NCBI RefSeq assembly: GCF_900113325.1
Contig: NZ_FOOY01000009.1
Location: forward strand, 62,001-126,000
Direction: 5' to 3'
Length of the DNA stretch: 64,000 bases
From: Sporolactobacillus nakayamae
GTDB taxonomy: Bacteria > Bacillota > Bacilli > Bacillales > Sporolactobacillaceae
Of this stretch, positions 57,450 through 64,000 are shown one piece after another (position 1 is the first letter of the stretch; each line of letters begins with the position of its first letter). The notes beneath the pieces are model-generated. The model did no database searches. It was not told the DNA's origin and was given only the letters and a program-made list of their open reading frames with translations. Both the position numbers and the translations under genes were made by a program.

Positions 57450-57908
57450 TTGACAGAGGAAAAAACAAGTGCTGCGATCAAGAGGTTTAAAGTCTTTCTG
57501 CGCAGCCATCCTGAAATTGTTGAATATGTTCATGAGAACGGCATAAGATGGAATGATGTTTTCGATGACTGGGTGATTTTTGGAGAATCTCATGATGTTT
57601 GGGAAAAATACGGTATTAAGGAAACAAATCAAGATACAACGGAAAAGTCAAAAAAAAGTTCGTCATTCTCATTTAATAAAGTGTTGAATGTAGTCGACAA
57701 TATTGATACAAAACAATGGCAAGAACGATTAGAGACGATTAGTGGAGCGTTAACAGGCATCCAATCGTTCATCGGACAATTCCGCCAAAATAATGATCAG
57801 AGCACACAAAATAACCCGGATACTCAAAATAGAACGGAACAATCGTCTCCAACGCAACCAATCGGCGGCCCACGCAATCAGAACCCATTTTTCTTTCGAA
57901 GGGATTGA
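57450..57908 (+). CDS. ylbD: YlbD-family putative spore coat protein
   Basis: A 152-residue protein. The N-terminal part (FKVFLRSHPEIVEYVHENG, then DVFDDWVIFGESHDVWEKYG) matches the YlbD family, annotated as a putative coat protein. A middle amphipathic helix and a Gln/Asn-rich disordered tail follow, ending in RNQNPFFFRRD. Starts at TTG with GGAGGTG 6 bases before. It overlaps or adjoins ylbE, indicating co-translation. Confidence 0.88.
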   Translation: MTEEKTSAAIKRFKVFLRSHPEIVEYVHENGIRWNDVFDDWVIFGESHDVWEKYGIKETNQDTTEKSKKSSSFSFNKVLNVVDNIDTKQWQERLETISGALTGIQSFIGQFRQNNDQSTQNNPDTQNRTEQSSPTQPIGGPRNQNPFFFRRD

Positions 57909-57913
57909 AAAAG

Positions 57914-58171
57914 GTGAGAATAGAAATTCAGGAGTACTTGGATCGCCGGCCGGATGAGAAACTGTTTGTGCGCATGCATCCGGAATGGTACCGTAGATTA
58001 AGCAGATCCCCGTGGGAGTTAAATCGTCTTAAACCAGCGGCGGATCTTTTTTATGGCCGCACATTCAGCCAACGCCTTGACCGCTTTAATCAACGCGCAA
58101 CGATGATGTCGATGCTCGTTGGGATGGCGCAAGCAATGAGCGAGCAAAAATCAGGAGAACGGAACAATTAA
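57914..58171 (+). CDS. ylbE: YlbE-like protein
   Basis: An 85-residue protein. EYLDRRPDEKLFVRMHPEWYRRLSR followed by a Met-rich amphipathic end (MMSMLVGMAQAM) fits YlbE. GTG 57914 is favoured because AAGGGA (57899-57904) lies 9 bases before it; TTG 57905 abuts that site. Function unknown. Confidence 0.85.
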   Translation: MRIEIQEYLDRRPDEKLFVRMHPEWYRRLSRSPWELNRLKPAADLFYGRTFSQRLDRFNQRATMMSMLVGMAQAMSEQKSGERNN

Positions 58172-58248
58172 TTATAGTCTGCACTAACTGGAATAATGGC
58201 GCTTTGCTATTATTTGTTGTATATTTTAATAGAACTGGGGGTGATGAG

Positions 58249-58689
58249 ATGATTGGAACATTAGAAAACGCCTCTCTTTTAGATGACGCGGATGAGCTGG
58301 CTTCCATGGTTGTTCATTCAAGTCTGTATGCAGAGTACATGGCGAGTAAACAAAGCGTTGATCGCGATGAACACGTACAGCAATTAATCGGTAAGTTTTT
58401 ACAGGTCAGAGAACGGTACGACGAAGTGCAGCGCTTCGGCAGGTACCATCCTGATTACAAGTCGGTAATTAAAAAAATGATGGAATGCAAACGCGAGCTT
58501 GATACCCATCCTTTAATTGCCGATTATAAAAAACATGAAAAACAGTTGAGTGATCTGCTTGGTGAGCTTAGCATGGTGCTCGCACGAGCGGTTTCAGAAT
58601 CAATTAAGGTACCGAACGGGGATCCTTTTTTTGAGCGTTCATGCGGGACCGGATGCGGTTCAGGCGGTAAATGCGGCTGTCACTCGTGA
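58249..58689 (+). CDS. ricF: RicF (YlbF), subunit of the Ric complex
   Basis: A 146-residue helical YlbF/YmcA-family protein. The C-terminal tail CGTGCGSGGKCGCHS carries four cysteines that match the iron-sulfur-ligating tail of RicF. With RicA and RicT it forms a complex that assists RNase Y-dependent mRNA maturation and favours sporulation, competence and biofilm. ATG 58249 lies after GGGGGTGATGAG; the longer frame starts without a site. Conserved neighbour order. Confidence 0.93.
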   Translation: MIGTLENASLLDDADELASMVVHSSLYAEYMASKQSVDRDEHVQQLIGKFLQVRERYDEVQRFGRYHPDYKSVIKKMMECKRELDTHPLIADYKKHEKQLSDLLGELSMVLARAVSESIKVPNGDPFFERSCGTGCGSGGKCGCHS

Positions 58690-58840
58690 TTCAGAAATTG
58701 GGTGATTGATCCGTGTCCTAGATGTCACCACTTTTTTCGAAATGAGTATTAATAGAAATCATTTAATCAAGCATCAATAGGCTCTATTTTTGTTCGCCAA
58801 TATGACAGACAGAACGGAATTAAAGGGGTGGTGTGGTTCG

Positions 58841-59113
58841 GTGGACGCTCAGCGTAGAGATGGAATCATTGTATGGATGTATAACACAAAATATTTGCGT
58901 GTGCTCAGGCGTTATGGGTACGTGCACTATATATCGAAACGGATGAAATACGCAATCCTCTATTGCGACCATGAACAGACTGAAGGAACGCTTAACCAGC
59001 TTTCAAAGCTGAAATTCATTAAAGCTGTTGATGTGTCGCATTTGCAGGAAGTAAAAAAGACTTATGAAAAAGGAAAGTCGAAGGCAGAAGAAAAAGACGA
59101 AGTTTTTAGTTGA
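58841..59113 (+). CDS. ylbG: YlbG family protein (UPF0298)
   Basis: A 90-residue protein, the same length as B. subtilis YlbG. Pattern: RRDGIIVWMY, LRRYGYVHYISKRMKYAILYCD, LSKLKFIKAVDVS. GTG 58841 is preferred since AAAGGGGTGG is 9-10 bases before it and the family starts here; the open frame begins 17 codons earlier. Function unknown. A Lys/Glu-rich tail ends the protein. Confidence 0.9.
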   Translation: MDAQRRDGIIVWMYNTKYLRVLRRYGYVHYISKRMKYAILYCDHEQTEGTLNQLSKLKFIKAVDVSHLQEVKKTYEKGKSKAEEKDEVFS

Positions 59114-59572
59114 CGGACGATGCTGCTTTTGACATTAACATCGGCTGCTCTAAATGGCAAAAATCATGTTCGCTAACGGACAGGCCTTTAGCCATAGGCT
59201 GATCTGTTAGATTGTTTAGCTCACTTGGCGAAACTTCAGCCGATTGTACGTGCTGTGCTACGCAAAAAAACCCGCAGACAAACTGCGGGTCGTCTTTACG
59301 CATCAAAAGATGCAAGACAATGGGAGAGGAGAAACCGGCGGAAAACTTATGGGGAAACGTAAGTCTCCGCGGTTGGGCCAACATCTCAAAAGGATGTTGC
59401 CAAAACCTAGTATTCACGAATCTTTTGATCTCTATACATGTAAAGTCAATTTAAATTATAAAAGGTATTCGCGTTGGTTCGGAGTCTAACGTTTAGTCTT
59501 TTTTGAGTTGTATTTGGTTATGATGTTCGAAAGAGCGTTACTTGGATACCTCTATTAGGGAGGGGTCGGTTA
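59114..59572. other. Intergenic region between ylbG and rsmD
   Basis: About 460 bases without a securely recognised gene. It holds a GC hairpin CCCGCAG-ACAAA-CTGCGGG (59271-59289) that may weakly terminate ylbG, and the small open frame listed separately. GGGAGGGG near 59560 is the rsmD ribosome site. Confidence 0.5.
59350..59490 (+). CDS. Possible small basic protein
   Basis: A 46-codon frame beginning MGKRKSPRLGQHLKRMLPKP and ending in an aromatic RYSRWFGV. The composition, strongly basic first half with orderly hydrophobic second half, looks protein-like. The ribosome site (GGCGG, about 8 bases) is weak and I know no family. It could equally be chance. Confidence 0.3.
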
Positions 59573-61844
<2,272 letters not shown>

Positions 61845-62031
61845 TGATTCATCTCACCTACCATCTTTACACGGGTGTAGAAACCTGTCCGTTATTTCCA
61901 CTATACGGCAGTGAGCTGGCAGATAGACCACCTTACCATTTTGAAATAAATAAAGGCCAATTACATATAATCAAAAATGTTAGACGCGGAGCTTATTTAT
62001 ATAATGGTCTAACTGAAGGAGGCGAACGTTA

Positions 62032-63045
62032 TTGCGCAAGAAAATAATTCAGTGGGCATTGGTTGTAGTTGTAGTACTATTAATTGCCTTAAATTTTTAT
62101 AAAACCCCATATTACGTGCAACGTCCTGGGAAAGCCGTATCAATGTCAGGAATGGTTAAGGTTAGAAGTGCTGCGCGAATTGACGGGAATTATCGACTTG
62201 TTTACATATATTTAGGCCAAGCAAACATCTATCAATATTTATGGGCGAAGTATGATGGGAATAAATATACAACATTGGTAAAAGAGAATCAGGTCAAGAT
62301 GCCTGATGAAGATGAACAAGATTACAATCTGCGTCAGGAAAATTATATGAGCAGTGCGCAGCAATCTGCCGCGTATGTCGCCTATAAAGCCGCGGGGAAA
62401 AAACCACAATTGCTCGAAGAGGGTGTGCTTATTCTGGGTGTGATGAAATCCATGCCCAATAGCAATGTCCTCAAAACCGGTGATTTGATAATCGGGATGG
62501 ATAACCACAAAGTGGCAACAATTGATGATATGAACCGATGGATTAAACAAAAGACAGTGGGCGACCGTTTTCGTCTCACGCTTCTTCGTAAGAACCAAGT
62601 GAAACAGGTAACGGTTCAGGCCGCAAAATTTCCGAAAGCCTATGCCGGCTCGGGCAGAGGGTGGGGAATTGGCATATATCAGGATAATCATGTCAAGGTA
62701 GATGTACATCCTCGCGTTACATTTGATATACAAAATATTGGAGGACCTTCGGCAGGGCTGATGATGTCCCTGGAGATTTATGATCAGCTAGATCAGCAAA
62801 ACTTAGCGAAAGGCAGGGATATTGCCGGAACGGGAACCATTGAGATGAACGGAACAGTTGGACCAATCGGAGGAATTGCCGAGAAAGTAGTCGGTGCAAG
62901 CAAATCCGGGGCAGATATCTTCTTCGCGCCTGCTGCCGATCACGAAGATCAGACAGCGCAGAAAACGGCAAAAGAAATTGGAACAAAAATGAAAATTGTA
63001 TCGGTTAAATCATTAGACGATGCGATTGATTATCTCAAACACTAA
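62032..63045 (+). CDS. ylbL: PDZ-Lon (S16-like) membrane protease YlbL
   Basis: A 337-residue protein. One N-terminal transmembrane helix (about 5-25) is followed by a PDZ domain (about 125-205; GVLILGVM...GDLIIGMDNHKV) and a Lon-type proteolytic domain with catalytic Ser in GGPSAGLMMS (about 242) and Lys in EKVVGASKSGAD (about 285). YlbL has been linked to turnover of a DNA-damage checkpoint inhibitor in B. subtilis. TTG start with GGAGG 8 bases upstream. Confidence 0.93.
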   Translation: MRKKIIQWALVVVVVLLIALNFYKTPYYVQRPGKAVSMSGMVKVRSAARIDGNYRLVYIYLGQANIYQYLWAKYDGNKYTTLVKENQVKMPDEDEQDYNLRQENYMSSAQQSAAYVAYKAAGKKPQLLEEGVLILGVMKSMPNSNVLKTGDLIIGMDNHKVATIDDMNRWIKQKTVGDRFRLTLLRKNQVKQVTVQAAKFPKAYAGSGRGWGIGIYQDNHVKVDVHPRVTFDIQNIGGPSAGLMMSLEIYDQLDQQNLAKGRDIAGTGTIEMNGTVGPIGGIAEKVVGASKSGADIFFAPAADHEDQTAQKTAKEIGTKMKIVSVKSLDDAIDYLKH

Positions 63046-63071
63046 TCGCAGAATTTAGCTGCGAATAATGT

Positions 63072-63128
63072 AAAACAGACGTTTTCTATATGAGGGACTT
63101 TACTCATTAAGAAAACGTCTGTTTTTTT
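63072..63128. terminator. Bidirectional terminator between ylbL and ylbM
   Basis: AAAACAGACGTTTTCT (63072-63087) pairs with its exact complement at 63110-63125, followed by T residues. Confidence 0.88.
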
Positions 63129-64000
63129 CATCGTAACGTATTGGCGGATGACTCGTTTCTGTGAAATTCATGGGTAAATGATTTGTGTTCGTTAAATAAT
63201 CGTAAATTTGTGAGGCTTTAACATCAATATCAAGCATCATCGACCGATGAATCCTTATTTTTGACAGCAGCGGAATCTCCACTTTCTTGCGAATATCGGC
63301 TAAATAGGCTTGTCCCTTAAGGTTCATTCCGAGCAGCCGGATTGAGTCGGGTTCACCATGCAGGGCTATTTGTTTTGCTTGCTCTTTTAATGTGTTGGTC
63401 AGAGTATGGGCAGCGAGGCGCTGCAGTCTTGCCCATGTATAACGTTTTGTTTTAACCAATGAAATAAATTCATTAAACGAACGTGATACGCGAATGCTTG
63501 AGAGCAGACGATGCTCAATACCTTCCTCCATCTCATAAATTTGAGCCAGTTGCTTAGAACTTGACGAGAGCAGCTTATATTTCAAAAATGGGAAAAAACG
63601 TTCCCAACTAGCAAAGTCGTGGGCCTCTTTCACAGAATTCAATTCTGCAATGACGTACTCAGGAAGTTTGTCAGCGATCTCGAATAGAGATTGGCCTTTC
63701 AAAAGATGGAGCCGGATGCTTGACGCGCTGGCTATTGGCGCGTTTTTTGTAAAGCTTTGATCGTTGTGCTCAGATTGCTTGCGACGTAAGGTCATCGGGA
63801 TCATGTCACTGTCGCATTGATGAATCGCCCTGATGTATTGAAAGGCAAGACTGTTATTTGGTAATGTAAGATCGACAAGCTCTTGCGTGTGTTTCTTTGA
63901 GATGAAGCGGTATGCAGCTGCGTGAGCATTAGGATAGCTGATTCCACGCGCCATCGCTTGGGCTAATTGGGTGTCGTATACCTCTTGATTTTCGTTTATC
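63100..64000 (-). CDS. tmcAL: tRNA(Met) cytidine acetate ligase YlbM (partial)
   Basis: The C-terminal 300 or so residues of a protein of the YlbM/TmcAL family, which attaches acetate to the wobble cytidine of elongator tRNA-Met. The frame stays open to the window edge, so the N-terminal quarter with the nucleotide-binding HxGH motif is cut off. The visible part has SYPNAHAAAY, a long helical section, and the tRNA-binding C-terminus with SRSFNEFISLVKTKRYTWARLQRL. Order ylbL-ylbM convergent as in B. subtilis. Confidence 0.88.
   Translation of the reverse strand, partial: INENQEVYDTQLAQAMARGISYPNAHAAAYRFISKKHTQELVDLTLPNNSLAFQYIRAIHQCDSDMIPMTLRRKQSEHNDQSFTKNAPIASASSIRLHLLKGQSLFEIADKLPEYVIAELNSVKEAHDFASWERFFPFLKYKLLSSSSKQLAQIYEMEEGIEHRLLSSIRVSRSFNEFISLVKTKRYTWARLQRLAAHTLTNTLKEQAKQIALHGEPDSIRLLGMNLKGQAYLADIRKKVEIPLLSKIRIHRSMMLDIDVKASQIYDYLTNTNHLPMNFTETSHPPIRYDEKNRRFLNE

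Noticed and set aside
59106-59417. 103-codon minus-strand frame downstream of ylbG
   Set aside because: It lacks a ribosome site and shows no recognisable protein pattern.

Overview
The window is chromosomal DNA of an endospore-forming, low-to-moderate GC Bacillota of the order Bacillales. Much of it follows the gene order of the Bacillus subtilis ykr-pdh-ykt-yla-yct/ylb chromosome arc: rnjA-rpoY, ykrA, def, pdhABCD, yktB, yktC, ylaF, typA, ylaI, ylaN, ftsW, pycA, ctaA, ctaB, ylbC-ylbH, coaD, ylbJ, ylbL, ylbM. Spo0E-like, YlbD, YlbJ, RicF and YjcZ-like genes support an endospore former. The run of losses (no ctaCDEFG after ctaB, no ylbK) and an orphan cydB-like gene would suit a facultatively fermentative lineage such as Sporolactobacillaceae; this placement is inference only.

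Left part (1-25 kb): a tyrosine T-box and tyrS; a YtxH protein; a PPP-family phosphatase; lipoteichoic acid synthase; a secreted NlpC/P60 hydrolase with a WalR-type box upstream. An antimicrobial-peptide sensing and transport block follows (7.9-15.7 kb): an ABC permease/ATPase with a DesK/DesR-type two-component system, directly followed by a BceRSAB-type two-component system and transporter. Next come yfkAB, a MFS-TetR operon with a striking double operator, a DUF47-Pit phosphate transport pair, a Spo0E-like gene, and ccpC-type LysR, dapH and dapL.

Middle part (25-45 kb): a peroxiredoxin gene with a PerR-like box, a 245-bp repeat-like element, a heterodimeric ABC exporter, the orphan cydB-like gene, RNase J1 with RpoY, the pyruvate dehydrogenase operon behind a cre-like site, and a short set of ykt/yla genes ending in typA.

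An accessory islet lies at 45.2-47.1 kb. It holds three similar hairpins, an ORF-less group II intron, an XRE regulator and two large inverted repeats. The core order then resumes from ylaI to the partial ylbM gene at the right edge. No tRNA, rRNA, CRISPR array, prophage or intact transposase gene was seen. I did not find a clearly new multi-gene system. The best candidates for novelty are regulatory and structural: the promoter-straddling double operator, the hairpin array with an ORF-less intron, and the large non-coding elements.
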